Source: G013214665 sp964649815 (GTDB lineage: Bacteria; Pseudomonadota; Alphaproteobacteria; Rhodobacterales; Rhodobacteraceae). Taken from it: 64,000 bases of DNA. Shown here one piece after another: positions 24,046 to 33,499 of the stretch. Position 1 is the first letter of the stretch. Each line of letters begins with the position of its first letter. The notes beneath the pieces were generated by a model. The model searched no databases. It saw only the letters and a list, made by a program, of their open reading frames with translations, and had not been told where the DNA came from. The DNA is taken from the NCBI GenBank assembly GCA_964649815.1, contig CAZYQC010000002.1:62001-126000 (forward strand), read 5' to 3'. The position numbers and the translations under genes were made by a program.

Positions 24046-24630
24046 TCAGCTATAGGGGTTCTTTGCGGCTCGATCCCCAGACAAAGAGGCCTGTCGTCTC
24101 TCCACAATGCGCGTCACGGCTTGCGCCAAATGAGGCTCCCCAATCGCCAGGTCGCCTGCTTCGACCCGAATCCGATGTGCTTCTAACAGCACCTCTGCAT
24201 GGCTGGACCCGCGCGGCGGGATGAATTTGTAACACGCCAGCTCGATCAAGAGACCCAATGGATCCTGAAAGTAAATGGAATCCATAAACCCACGGTCTTT
24301 TACGCCCGAGTTTTCAACGCCGCGCTCTGCCAGCCGCTCCAAAATCCCGGAAAAGGTTGCCCTGTCGACTTCGAACGCGACGTGATGCACGGCGCCCGGC
24401 TCGGTCGAGGTACGCCCAGGGCTGACCGCCCTGTTTTCCTGCGTAAAGATGGTGATCAAGCGGCCGTCACCTGGATCAAAATACAGATGCCCTTGCTGCG
24501 GGTCATCAAGGTTGGGTTGGTCGAAAACAAAGGGCATCCCCAAGAGACCTTCCCAAAAATCGATTGAGGTCTGACGACCCGCCCCGACCAGGGTGATATG
24601 GTGAACACCTAAAGATTGAATTTTCTGCAT
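24046..24630 (-). CDS. VOC-family (glyoxalase/extradiol dioxygenase fold) protein
   Basis: The 194-residue protein starts MQKIQSLGVHHITLVGAG, a classical vicinal-oxygen-chelate opening with a first metal-ligand histidine. It continues with DFWEGLLGMPFVFDQP and VHHVAFEVDRATF, and DPLGLLIELACY supplies the closing glutamate. Such proteins act on vicinal-oxygen substrates with a divalent metal; the substrate is unknown. The C-terminal 50 residues are an extension beyond the paired beta-alpha-beta motifs. The ATG at 24630 has AAGGTGGGG upstream; the frame extends further, but without this signal. It is divergent from mreB. Confidence 0.8.
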   Translation of the reverse strand: MQKIQSLGVHHITLVGAGRQTSIDFWEGLLGMPFVFDQPNLDDPQQGHLYFDPGDGRLITIFTQENRAVSPGRTSTEPGAVHHVAFEVDRATFSGILERLAERGVENSGVKDRGFMDSIYFQDPLGLLIELACYKFIPPRGSSHAEVLLEAHRIRVEAGDLAIGEPHLAQAVTRIVERRQASLSGDRAAKNPYS

Positions 24631-24821
24631 GGCCCCACCTTTTCTGTCTTGGCAAAGATGCGCGATATCCTGCGCACACATGACCCTATATTCCCCTTTT
24701 CCCTGGTCCAAGCCCTGCCTATAAGAACCACTCATTTCAACAGGCGACTCGCCTGAATAGAAGTCTTGGGGCAAACGCCGATTTCTGGCAGGCTCCCCGG
24801 TAAAGGGGCTCAGGTGCGCAT

Positions 24822-25868
24822 ATGTCAATTTTGGGAAATCTCGGCGGGCTGTTTTCGTCGGATATGGCGATCGATCTAGGGACGGCAAACACGCTTGTTT
24901 ACGTCAAAGGTCGTGGGGTCATCCTTAGCGAGCCTTCGGTTGTCGCCTATCACGTTAAAGATGGCGTCAAAAAGGTGCTGGCCGTTGGTGAAGATGCCAA
25001 GTTGATGTTGGGCCGCACCCCCGGCAGCATCGAGGCCATCCGCCCGATGCGCGAAGGCGTGATCGCTGATTTTGACACCGCCGAAGAGATGATCAAGCAC
25101 TTCATTCGCAAAGTGCACAAGCGTTCGACCTTCTCAAAGCCCAAGATTATCGTCTGCGTCCCGCATGGCGCGACCCCGGTTGAGAAGCGGGCCATTCGCC
25201 AATCGGTTCTTTCCGCAGGCGCCCGTCGCGCCGGGCTGATCGCGGAACCCATCGCGGCCGCCATTGGTGCTGGCATGCCGATCACGGATCCAACCGGAAA
25301 CATGGTCGTGGACATCGGCGGCGGCACAACCGAAGTTGCGGTTCTGTCGCTGGGTGACATTGTCTATGCCCGGTCGGTGCGCGTGGGTGGCGACCGGATG
25401 GACGAAGCCATCATCTCTTACTTGCGGCGCCAACAGAACCTGTTGGTCGGCGAAACAACGGCCGAGCGAATCAAGACCTCCATCGGCACTGCGCGCATGC
25501 CTGACGATGGGCGCGGTGCCTCTATGCAAATTCGCGGACGCGACCTGCTGAACGGTGTGCCAAAGGAAATTGAGATCACGCAAGCCCAAGTCGCCGAAGC
25601 GCTTGCTGAACCGGTTCAGCAGATTTGCGAAGCGGTCATGACCGCGTTGGAAACCACTCCGCCTGATCTGGCCGCAGATATCGTTGATCGCGGCGTTATG
25701 CTGACGGGTGGTGGCGCCTTGCTGGGCGACTTGGACCTTGCCCTGCGCGAGCAGACCGGCCTCGCGGTGTCGATTGCTGATGAATCCCTCAACTGTGTTG
25801 CCTTGGGCACCGGCAAAGCCTTGGAATACGAAAAGCAGCTGCGCCACGCCATCGACTACGACAGCTAA
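24822..25868 (+). CDS. mreB: Rod-shape-determining actin homologue MreB
   Basis: Actin-like ATPase that forms membrane-associated filaments and directs lateral peptidoglycan synthesis. The 348 residues are of normal length. The phosphate-1 motif IDLGTANTLVY lies at about 17-27, the phosphate-2 region VVDIGGGTTEVAVLSL follows, and GGGALLGDLD is the adenosine-binding loop. The N-terminus MSILGNLGGLFSSDMA is typical of alphaproteobacterial MreB. It is the first gene of mreB-mreC-mreD-mrdA-rodA. The 191-base gap upstream to the VOC gene must hold its promoter and includes a CAGGCG/CGCCTG inverted repeat of unknown role. Confidence 0.98.
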   Translation: MSILGNLGGLFSSDMAIDLGTANTLVYVKGRGVILSEPSVVAYHVKDGVKKVLAVGEDAKLMLGRTPGSIEAIRPMREGVIADFDTAEEMIKHFIRKVHKRSTFSKPKIIVCVPHGATPVEKRAIRQSVLSAGARRAGLIAEPIAAAIGAGMPITDPTGNMVVDIGGGTTEVAVLSLGDIVYARSVRVGGDRMDEAIISYLRRQQNLLVGETTAERIKTSIGTARMPDDGRGASMQIRGRDLLNGVPKEIEITQAQVAEALAEPVQQICEAVMTALETTPPDLAADIVDRGVMLTGGGALLGDLDLALREQTGLAVSIADESLNCVALGTGKALEYEKQLRHAIDYDS

Positions 25869-25955
25869 ACCTTGCCGCGATGCGTTTAGATCGCCAAACT
25901 ACGGTGCATTCGACAGTTTCACAGGCTTGAGCAACCAAAAAGGTAGACCGCAGAC

Positions 25956-26864
25956 GTGGCACGAGACCGGGGCAACGCGACGGACTATACCACCCCGCTC
26001 CGGCGGCTCCTGACGATTGTTCTTGTCATTTGCCTTGTCGTGGTCTTCATCGTCTGGCGCATCGACAGCCCGCGCGTCGAACGGTTCCGCGCGCAAGTCA
26101 CGGATGCCATCCTGCCCAACATGGATTGGGCAATGGCCCCTGTGACAGCATCAATCAACCTGATGAGGGATTTCCAAAGCTATCAACGCATCGCGGAACA
26201 AAATGCCGAACTGCGGCGCGAATTGCGCCAGATGCAGGCGTGGAAAGAAGCCGCTTTGCAGCTCGAACAAGAAAACGCCCGCTTGCTCGACCTGAACAAT
26301 GTGCGGCTCGATCCCAGGCTGACCTATGTCACGGGTGTGGTGCTCGCCGATTCTGGGTCACCCTTTCGGCAATCCGTCTTGCTGAACGTCGGCGCACGCG
26401 ACGGCATCGTCGAAGGTTGGGCGACAATGGATGGGATCGGTCTCGTCGGCCGTATTTCCGGCGTTGGACGCTCGACCAGCCGTGTGATTTTGTTAACCGA
26501 CGCCTCAAGCCGTATCCCAGCCGTTGTACAACCTTCTGGTCAACGCGCGCTTATTGCTGGCGACAACACGGGCGCTCCGCCTGTCGACTTCCTTGAAAAC
26601 CCAGATCTCGTGCGCGCGGGCGACCGTGTGATTACGTCTGGCGACGGCGGCGTTTTCCCCGCAGGCATTCTTATCGGGTCTATCGCCGAAGACCCCGACG
26701 GACGCCTGCGGGTCCGTCTGGCGGCAGATTACGAACGGTTAGAGTTCCTACGCGTCCTGCGCCATCACGGGACAGAAACAGTCAACGACAGCGATCGCAT
26801 CCTGACCGAAGACGGCCCCCAGGCCTTTGCCCAGCCATCAACCGAGGGCAGTGCGGATGAGTGA
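25956..26864 (+). CDS. mreC: Rod-shape-determining protein MreC
   Basis: Bitopic inner-membrane scaffold of the elongasome. It has 302 residues: a short basic cytoplasmic N-terminus, one transmembrane segment at about 18-36 (LLTIVLVICLVVVFIVW), and a coiled coil near 75-110 rich in Glu/Gln/Leu. The periplasmic beta-domain follows, with GIVEGWATMDGIGLVGRIS and VITSGDGGVFPAGI. It starts with GTG at 25956, 87 bases after mreB, and its stop overlaps the mreD start by 8 bases. It is thought to couple MreB to PBP2/RodA. Confidence 0.95.
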   Translation: MARDRGNATDYTTPLRRLLTIVLVICLVVVFIVWRIDSPRVERFRAQVTDAILPNMDWAMAPVTASINLMRDFQSYQRIAEQNAELRRELRQMQAWKEAALQLEQENARLLDLNNVRLDPRLTYVTGVVLADSGSPFRQSVLLNVGARDGIVEGWATMDGIGLVGRISGVGRSTSRVILLTDASSRIPAVVQPSGQRALIAGDNTGAPPVDFLENPDLVRAGDRVITSGDGGVFPAGILIGSIAEDPDGRLRVRLAADYERLEFLRVLRHHGTETVNDSDRILTEDGPQAFAQPSTEGSADE

Positions 26865-27399
26865 CAATGCCGTCCAATCCGCCCTCTGGCTAAAACGCGC
26901 TGGCTTTTGCGGGCTGATCGCTTTGGTCGTTTTCCTGCAATTGCTGCCCTTGGTGACGGAACCGCGGGCCTGGACAGGCCCCGATTTGGTGATGGCGTTC
27001 GCCTTTGCCTGGGCCGTACGCCGCCCGGATTACCTGCCGACCTTGATGATCGCTGTGCTCTTTTTGATGTGTGATCTGTTGCTGCAACGTCCACCTGGCC
27101 TCTGGGCGGCGCTGATGGTGCTGGCCTGCGAGAGCCTTAAGACCCAGGTCCGCACCTTGCGCGATTCTGGCGTGGTGTCCGAAATCGTCAGCGTATCGTT
27201 CATGATCATCGCAGTATCGGTCGCCTATCGCCTGATCCTGGCGGTCACCCTTGTAGAAGTGCCTCATATCGGATTGTCCGCCATTCAAACTGGCGCGACT
27301 TTGATTGCCTACCCTTTCGTTGTCCTCATGAGTCATACTATTTTTGGCGTAAAGCGCACCGCTCCAGGGGATCTGGATCGCACACAGGTAGGGCCATGA
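26857..27399 (+). CDS. mreD: Rod-shape-determining membrane protein MreD
   Basis: Small integral membrane protein of 180 residues with five or six hydrophobic helices, matching MreD in length and position. The ATG at 26857 lies inside the last codons of mreC (8-base overlap); a longer reading from 26827 would duplicate mreC coding and is disfavoured. Sequence features include GPDLVMAFAFAWAVRRP and the helix LPTLMIAVLFLMCDLLLQ, which resemble alphaproteobacterial MreD. The stop overlaps the mrdA ATG (ATGA). Confidence 0.9.
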   Translation: MSDNAVQSALWLKRAGFCGLIALVVFLQLLPLVTEPRAWTGPDLVMAFAFAWAVRRPDYLPTLMIAVLFLMCDLLLQRPPGLWAALMVLACESLKTQVRTLRDSGVVSEIVSVSFMIIAVSVAYRLILAVTLVEVPHIGLSAIQTGATLIAYPFVVLMSHTIFGVKRTAPGDLDRTQVGP

Positions 27400-29339
27400 A
27401 GAAACCCCGCGTCGACATTGAAAAAGCGCATAGCAGCCTCACCCGGCGGGCCTTGTTCGTGGGCGGGCTGCAAGTGCTGTTTATCGGCGGTCTGGCTGCG
27501 CGCATGCGCTATCTGCAGGTTGATCAGGCTGACCAGTTTCGTCTGTTGGCCGAGGAAAATCGCATCAACATTCGCCTCATCGCGCCTGCCCGCGGAGAGA
27601 TCTTTGACCGCAACGGCGTCCCGCTGGCCCGCAACACGCCCAGCTACCGTGTGGTCATCGTCCGCGAAGATGCGGGCGACGTTGATACCGTGCTCAGCAA
27701 ATTGGGCCAGCTGATCCAGCTTGACGACAACCGCCTTCAGGAAGCCGTGCAAGAGGTCAAGAAATCCGCTCCGTTCTTGCCTGTGGCCGTCGCCGAAGAG
27801 GTCTCTTGGGAAGACGTCAGCAAAGTGTCCGTAAATGCGCCAGCGCTGCCTGGTGTCACGCCAGAGGTTGGGCTGACGCGCGTCTATCCGTTGGGATCGG
27901 ACTTTGCGCATATTCTGGGCTATGTTGGGCCGGTTTCTGACTACGACCTTGAGAAAATTGAGAACCCGGATCAATTGCTCCGCATTCCACGCTTTCAAAT
28001 CGGAAAGGTCGGGGTCGAGGCCAAATCAGAAGAATCCCTGCGTGGAAAAGCAGGCGCCAAACGGGTCGAGGTGAACGCAACAGGGCGGGTGATGCGCGAA
28101 TTGGATCGTCGCGAAGGCAATGCCGGCGCCGACATGCAAATCACCGTCGACAGTGCGCTGCAAAACTATGTCCAGGCGCGCTTGGGCGAAGAAAGCGCCA
28201 GCGCCGTCGTTATGGATGTCGAGACCGGCGATATCCTGGCCATCGCCTCTTCGCCAAGCTTTGATCCCAACCTGTTTGTCAGAGGGATTTCGACGACAAA
28301 TTATCAAGCGCTGACAGAAAACAAGTACCGCCCGCTGCGCGCCAAGGCCGTGCAAGGCACATATCCGCCCGGTTCGACCTTCAAAATGATTGTTGGGCTA
28401 GCCGCCTTGGAAGAAGGCCTGATCTCTCCCGAAGAGACCGTTTTTTGCCCCGGCAAGGTCGAAATCGCTGGGCGCGACTTTCACTGTTGGAAGCGCGCGG
28501 GCCACGGCCACATGAACCTGCATGAGAGTGTGAAGCAAAGCTGCGACGTCTATTACTATGACCTCGCGCAAAAAGTCGGGATTGATCGGATCTCGGCAAT
28601 GGCCAAGCGTTTTGGACTGGGCGTTCGGCACGATGTCCCCATGTCGGCTGTGGCCACGGGGCTGATGCCTGACCGCGCCTGGAAACGGCGCGTACGCGAT
28701 GCAGATTGGCGCATTGGTGACACGGTCAACGCCTCGATCGGGCAAGGTTATTTGCTGGCCTCCCCCTTGCAACTGGCGGTCATGTCGGCCCGGCTGGCAA
28801 CCGGTCGGAGCGTCAGCCCAAGGCTGGTCAAGTCCGTTGGTGGGGTTGAAACACCCTCGGGCGGCGGATCGGACATCGGTGTCAGCCCGGAAAACCTAAG
28901 CTATATCCAACGCGCTATGTTTGCGGTCGTCAACGACCGCCGCGGAACGGCCTACGGGTCGCGGGTTATCGATGACACCATGCGCATCGCTGGCAAAACA
29001 GGCACGAGCCAGGTCCGCAACATCACCGCAGAAGAGCGCCGCAACGGCGTGTTCCGCAATGAAGACCTGCCTTGGGAACGGCGCGATCACGCACTATTTG
29101 TGAACTACGCCCCGTATGACAATCCGCGCGTCGCTGTGTCGGTTGTTGTCGAACATGGCGGCGGTGGCTCTTCCGCCGCAGCGCCCATCGCAAGAGACGT
29201 GACAATGCAAGCCCTATACGGAGGTGAGCCCCCTGTTGACGTCTATCCGGTCAAAGATCGCGATTTGATCACGAAGCGCCAGGAAGAACTGCGCTCGGTG
29301 CGCCCGATCGCGAATATCGAAGGCTCGGATCAGGCATGA
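27396..29339 (+). CDS. mrdA: Penicillin-binding protein 2 (elongation transpeptidase)
   Basis: Class B PBP that cross-links peptidoglycan during cell elongation; partner of RodA. The 647 residues contain one N-terminal transmembrane helix (about 18-36), the pedestal/dimerisation domain, and a transpeptidase domain. The active-site serine is S327 in STFK (327-330), the second motif is S382-C-D384 and the third is KTG (534-536). RGEIFDRNG near 66-74 is the conserved head of the PBP dimer domain. ATGA overlaps at both ends couple it to mreD and rodA. A beta-lactam target. Confidence 0.97.
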   Translation: MKKPRVDIEKAHSSLTRRALFVGGLQVLFIGGLAARMRYLQVDQADQFRLLAEENRINIRLIAPARGEIFDRNGVPLARNTPSYRVVIVREDAGDVDTVLSKLGQLIQLDDNRLQEAVQEVKKSAPFLPVAVAEEVSWEDVSKVSVNAPALPGVTPEVGLTRVYPLGSDFAHILGYVGPVSDYDLEKIENPDQLLRIPRFQIGKVGVEAKSEESLRGKAGAKRVEVNATGRVMRELDRREGNAGADMQITVDSALQNYVQARLGEESASAVVMDVETGDILAIASSPSFDPNLFVRGISTTNYQALTENKYRPLRAKAVQGTYPPGSTFKMIVGLAALEEGLISPEETVFCPGKVEIAGRDFHCWKRAGHGHMNLHESVKQSCDVYYYDLAQKVGIDRISAMAKRFGLGVRHDVPMSAVATGLMPDRAWKRRVRDADWRIGDTVNASIGQGYLLASPLQLAVMSARLATGRSVSPRLVKSVGGVETPSGGGSDIGVSPENLSYIQRAMFAVVNDRRGTAYGSRVIDDTMRIAGKTGTSQVRNITAEERRNGVFRNEDLPWERRDHALFVNYAPYDNPRVAVSVVVEHGGGGSSAAAPIARDVTMQALYGGEPPVDVYPVKDRDLITKRQEELRSVRPIANIEGSDQA

Positions 29340-30475
29340 GCTATCTCGAGTATTCCGTCAAATATACGCCAAGCGGCATCCGAAAGATTCTGTTCCTGAA
29401 CTGGCCCTTGGCGATCCTGTTGCTCGCTGTCGCCAGCTTGGGCTTTTTGATGCTCTACAGTGTCGCAGGCGGGTCATTCAGCCCCTGGGCTGAACCGCAG
29501 ATGATCCGCTTTACCGCTGGCTTTATCGCGATGCTGATCGTCGCAATGATCCCGATATGGTTCTGGCGGTCGATGGCGTCGCTTGCCTACATCAGCTCGT
29601 TTCTGCTGTTGGTGGCTGTCGAATTTGTGGGCAGTGTCGGCATGGGCGCGCAACGCTGGATCGACTTAGGCTTTATGCGCCTACAGCCATCCGAGCTGAT
29701 GAAAGTGACCCTCATTATGGCGTTGGCCGCCTATTACGACTGGCTGCCCGCTGCGCGGAAATCAAACATCATTTGGGTCATTCCTCCGGTTCTGTTGATC
29801 CTGGTGCCCACAATGCTTGTCCTGCGCCAACCGGATCTGGGGACAGCGATTCTGCTGATGACGGCAGGGGGCGGTTTGATGTTTTTGGCTGGCGTGCATT
29901 GGGCATATTTTGCAGCCGTCATTGCCAGCGGCGTCGGCTTGATCACGGCGGTGTTCCAAAGCCGCGGCACCGATTGGCAGTTGCTGCAAGACTACCAATT
30001 CCGCCGCATCGACACCTTTCTTGATCCGGCCTCTGACCCTTTGGGCGCTGGCTATCATATCACCCAATCCAAAATCGCCTTGGGCTCTGGTGGATGGACA
30101 GGACGCGGCTTTATGCAAGGCACGCAGTCCCGTCTTAACTTTCTGCCGGAAAAACACACTGACTTTATCTTTACCACCTTGGCCGAAGAATTCGGGTTTC
30201 TGGGCGGCATCTCCCTTTTGGTCCTTTACGGGCTGATCATCGTCTTTTGCGTGTCATCTGCCCTGATCAACAAAGATCGCTTTTCGTCTTTGCTGATCCT
30301 CGGGATCGCGCTGAACTTTTTCCTGTTTTTTGCCGTGAACATGTCGATGGTCATGGGGCTCGCGCCCGTCGTCGGCGTGCCGCTGCCAATGGTGTCTTAC
30401 GGCGGATCAGCGATGCTGGTCCTGCTTTTGGCTTTTGGTTTGGTCCAATCCGCTCACGTTCACAGGCCACGATAG
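29336..30475 (+). CDS. rodA: RodA, SEDS-family peptidoglycan glycosyltransferase
   Basis: Polytopic membrane polymerase that extends glycan strands in the lateral wall together with PBP2. The 379 residues have about 10 helices. Motifs include RWIDLGFMRLQPSELMK, DLGTAILL (catalytic Asp region), YQFRRIDTFLDP and the C-terminal VGVPLPMVSYGGSAM, all hallmarks of FtsW/RodA/SpoVE. The ATG overlaps the mrdA stop by 4 bases. One base separates its stop from the ATG of the glyoxylate reductase gene, which seems to be carried on the same transcript. Confidence 0.97.
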   Translation: MSYLEYSVKYTPSGIRKILFLNWPLAILLLAVASLGFLMLYSVAGGSFSPWAEPQMIRFTAGFIAMLIVAMIPIWFWRSMASLAYISSFLLLVAVEFVGSVGMGAQRWIDLGFMRLQPSELMKVTLIMALAAYYDWLPAARKSNIIWVIPPVLLILVPTMLVLRQPDLGTAILLMTAGGGLMFLAGVHWAYFAAVIASGVGLITAVFQSRGTDWQLLQDYQFRRIDTFLDPASDPLGAGYHITQSKIALGSGGWTGRGFMQGTQSRLNFLPEKHTDFIFTTLAEEFGFLGGISLLVLYGLIIVFCVSSALINKDRFSSLLILGIALNFFLFFAVNMSMVMGLAPVVGVPLPMVSYGGSAMLVLLLAFGLVQSAHVHRPR

Positions 30476-30476
30476 C

Positions 30477-31409
30477 ATGACAATCAACGTTCTTTTTGCA
30501 GCCAGCGATCAGCGCTGGCCTGAATACCAAGCCCCTTTGCAAAACGCATGCTCAAAGGCGGGTTTGGATATTCACCTCAGCCGCGACATCGCGCCGGATC
30601 AGGTTGACTATATCGTCTATGCCCCAAACTCTGAGGTGCAGGATTTTACGCCATTCACCCGTGCAAAGGCCGTTTTGAACCTGTGGGCCGGGGTTGAATC
30701 CGTGACATTCAACAAGACGCTCACGCTGCCTTTGTGCCGCATGGTCGATCCGTCGCTGACGCAAGGTATGGTCGAATGGGTGACCGGCCACGTCCTGCGA
30801 CACCATTTGGGCATGGACGCGCACATCACCTGCCCCCCTGGCACATGGGCGCCCAAAACGCCGCCTGTCGCTTGGGACAGGAACGTGACCGTCTTTGGGC
30901 TGGGAGAGTTGGGTACAGCCTGTGCAAAGGCGCTCAAAGGGCTTGGCTTTGATGTAGGCGGCTGGGCACGCAGCCAAAAGAAGATCGAGGGCGTGACATG
31001 CTGGTCAGGCGCGGATGGATTTCTCAGCGCCCTGGAACGCAGTGAAACCGCCGTGCTTTTGTTGCCCGACACGCCCGCGACGACCAATCTTTTCGACGCC
31101 ACCGCCTTTGCCGCGATGCCGCAGGGCGCGTTCATCATCAACCCCGGACGTGGCCCGCTGATCGATGATGATGCGCTTATCAACGCCTTGGACAGCGGGC
31201 AAATCGCGCACGCAACGCTGGATGTCTTTCGCCAGGAGCCCTTACCAGCCGATCACCCGTTTTGGGCGCATCCAAACGTTACCGTAACGCCGCACATCGC
31301 GGCAGAAACGCGGGCAGCGTATTCGGCAGAAACCATCGCCGAGAACATCAAAAGAGGCGAAGCAGGCGAGCCGTTTCTTTACTTGGTCGACCGCGCTTTG
31401 GGATATTGA
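30477..31409 (+). CDS. ghrA: Glyoxylate/hydroxypyruvate reductase A-type dehydrogenase
   Basis: D-2-hydroxyacid dehydrogenase family, 310 residues, cytoplasmic. Reduces glyoxylate or hydroxypyruvate with NAD(P)H. The cofactor motif is GLGELGTACAKAL. PQGAFIINPGRGPLIDDDAL and DVFRQEPLPADHPFW hold the catalytic Arg/Glu region, and TPHIAAET has the catalytic histidine. The length and the lack of the extra loop of serine-type enzymes fit GhrA. It starts at 30477 right after rodA without a clear Shine-Dalgarno, suggesting coupling to the mre-mrd-rod transcript; the metabolic link to cell shape is not obvious. Its stop abuts the convergent M3 peptidase stop. Confidence 0.88.
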   Translation: MTINVLFAASDQRWPEYQAPLQNACSKAGLDIHLSRDIAPDQVDYIVYAPNSEVQDFTPFTRAKAVLNLWAGVESVTFNKTLTLPLCRMVDPSLTQGMVEWVTGHVLRHHLGMDAHITCPPGTWAPKTPPVAWDRNVTVFGLGELGTACAKALKGLGFDVGGWARSQKKIEGVTCWSGADGFLSALERSETAVLLLPDTPATTNLFDATAFAAMPQGAFIINPGRGPLIDDDALINALDSGQIAHATLDVFRQEPLPADHPFWAHPNVTVTPHIAAETRAAYSAETIAENIKRGEAGEPFLYLVDRALGY

Positions 31410-33431
31410 TCAGGCCGCGTCTTTCAAAAGACCACGCCCCTTCAAAAGCGCATCAATGCCGGGCATGCGGCCGCGGAACCTTGTGTACAGCTCAGCCGCA
31501 TCCACACTTCCGCCCCGCGACAGGATGTGGGTCTCCAACGCCTGCGCGCGTTCTTGATCAAATGCACCGCCCGCTTCCTCGAAGGCGGCAAAAGCGTCTG
31601 CGTCCATGACCTCTGACCACATATAGCTGTAATAGCCGGACGAGTAGCCATCACCCGAGAAGACATGCGCAAAATGCGGCGTCGCATGGCGCATCCCAAT
31701 CGCATTCGGCATTCCAATATTGGCCAAAATCTCGGCTTGGCGTGCCATCGGATCTGCAGGCGCCGGGCCGTCATGGAACTCCAGATCGACCAAGGCCGAG
31801 GCGACATATTCCACTGTTTGGAACCCCATGTCGTAGGTGGCCGCGGCCAGCACCTTGTCCAACAGCGCCTGCGGCATCGCATCCCCCGTTTCGGCATGCG
31901 TCGCATAGGTCTGCAGCACCTCTGGAACCTCTAGCCAATGCTCATAAAGCTGGCTGGGCAGTTCAACAAAGTCCCGGGCCACGCTCGTGCCGCTGATGCT
32001 CTCGTAGGTGACGTTCGACAGGATCTGATGCAGCGCATGCCCAAACTCGTGGAACAAGGTGCGCGCGTCATCATAGGACAACAGCGTCGGCTCACCCTTT
32101 GCAAAGTTGCAGACATTCACAACGATCGGCGTTTGGACCTCTGGGTGCTTTGATTGCGACCGGATGGTGGAACACCAGGCCCCAGACCGTTTCGAACCGC
32201 GCGCAAAGTAATCCCCGACAAAGACCGCAATGTGCTGGCCCTCGCGCGTGACATTCCAAGCCCGACAATCCGCGTGATAAAGTGGCTCGTCTATCGGTTC
32301 GAACGACAGTCCGAAAAGACGCGTGGCGCAGGCAAAGGATGCATCGATCATTTTCTCGAGCTGGAAATACGGCTTGACCTCGGCCTCGTCCAAATCGTGC
32401 AAGACCTTGCGCCGGCGTTCCGCATAGAACCGCCAATCCCACGGCTGGAGATCGCCGTTCACACCATCGTCGGCCATCATCTGCGCCAAAACGCTGGCGT
32501 CCGCTTCGGCTTGGGCCCGGGCAGGCGCCCAAACATCCATCAGCAGGCCGCGAACCGCGTCCGCGTTCCCGGCCATTTCCGTTTCCAGCTTGTAGGCCGC
32601 AAAGTTGTCATATCCCAACAAATGCGCGCGTTCTTCGCGCAATTGCAAAATCTCGGCTGCAATGGCGCGATTGTCTGTCTCGCCACCATTTGCACCGCGC
32701 GCAGCCCAAGCCAAATAAGCCTTTTCACGCAAATCGCGGCGTGTGGAGAATTGCAGAAACGGCACGATCAAAGACCGTGACAGCGTCACGACAGGACCGT
32801 CTTCACCCTTTTCCACTCCCGCCTGACGCGCGGCAGAAATGACAAAGTCCGGCAATCCGGCCAAATCATCCTCGCCCAGCGTCATGAACCAATCCCGCTC
32901 ATCAGCGAGCAGGTTTTGCGTGAACTCGGTCCCCAAAGTGGCCAGACGCGCTTTGATGTCTTTCATGCGCACTTCCTCGGCGCCTTCAAGGGCTGCGCCT
33001 GATCGGATGAACCCTCTGCGGGTCAGCATCAAAACACGGGCCTGTTCATCAGACAGTTTCAGGCTCTCTCTGGTTTGCCAAAGGCTTTCAACCCGCGCAA
33101 AAAGATCTTTGTTTGCGGAAATCTCTGCAAAATGAGCTGCCAGTTTCGGCGAAAACTCGCGCTGAAGCTCTTCTCGAACGGGGTTGCTGTCGGACCCGGC
33201 GACGTTGAAAAAGACGCCCAAAACCTGACCCAAGCTGTGACCCGCAGCTTCTAAAGGTTCGATCACGTTTTCGAACGTCGCGTCTTGGGTGTTTTGCGCA
33301 ATAGCCGCGATCTCGGCACTATGCTCTTCCAGCGCAATCTCCAACGCCGGACCAAAATCGTTGTCGGATATGTCGCCAAACGGAGGCAATCCGTGCGGCG
33401 TCGTCCATTTTTGCAAAAGCGGGTTGGTCAT
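31410..33431 (-). CDS. dcp: M3-family zinc metallopeptidase (Dcp/OpdA-like oligopeptidase)
   Basis: Cytoplasmic zinc peptidase of 673 residues that trims short peptides. The zinc site is HEFGH at 461-465, with the third ligand glutamate about 25-30 residues on. FARGSKRSGAWCSTIRSQS and the C-terminal ATPHFAHVFSGDGYSSGYYSY supply the substrate-binding Tyr/His segments of thimet-type peptidases. The length and KRSGAW favour peptidyl-dipeptidase Dcp over oligopeptidase A. There is no signal peptide. The last base of ghrA and the last base of this gene are adjacent. It is upstream of nothing on its strand, with 68 bases to the moeB-like stop. Confidence 0.9.
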   Translation of the reverse strand: MTNPLLQKWTTPHGLPPFGDISDNDFGPALEIALEEHSAEIAAIAQNTQDATFENVIEPLEAAGHSLGQVLGVFFNVAGSDSNPVREELQREFSPKLAAHFAEISANKDLFARVESLWQTRESLKLSDEQARVLMLTRRGFIRSGAALEGAEEVRMKDIKARLATLGTEFTQNLLADERDWFMTLGEDDLAGLPDFVISAARQAGVEKGEDGPVVTLSRSLIVPFLQFSTRRDLREKAYLAWAARGANGGETDNRAIAAEILQLREERAHLLGYDNFAAYKLETEMAGNADAVRGLLMDVWAPARAQAEADASVLAQMMADDGVNGDLQPWDWRFYAERRRKVLHDLDEAEVKPYFQLEKMIDASFACATRLFGLSFEPIDEPLYHADCRAWNVTREGQHIAVFVGDYFARGSKRSGAWCSTIRSQSKHPEVQTPIVVNVCNFAKGEPTLLSYDDARTLFHEFGHALHQILSNVTYESISGTSVARDFVELPSQLYEHWLEVPEVLQTYATHAETGDAMPQALLDKVLAAATYDMGFQTVEYVASALVDLEFHDGPAPADPMARQAEILANIGMPNAIGMRHATPHFAHVFSGDGYSSGYYSYMWSEVMDADAFAAFEEAGGAFDQERAQALETHILSRGGSVDAAELYTRFRGRMPGIDALLKGRGLLKDAA

Positions 33432-33499
33432 CTGGCGTCTCCTTAACCTTCAGAGTCATAGCTAAGCTTTGTGGACAAAGTTGCAATCGCAGCGGGCAT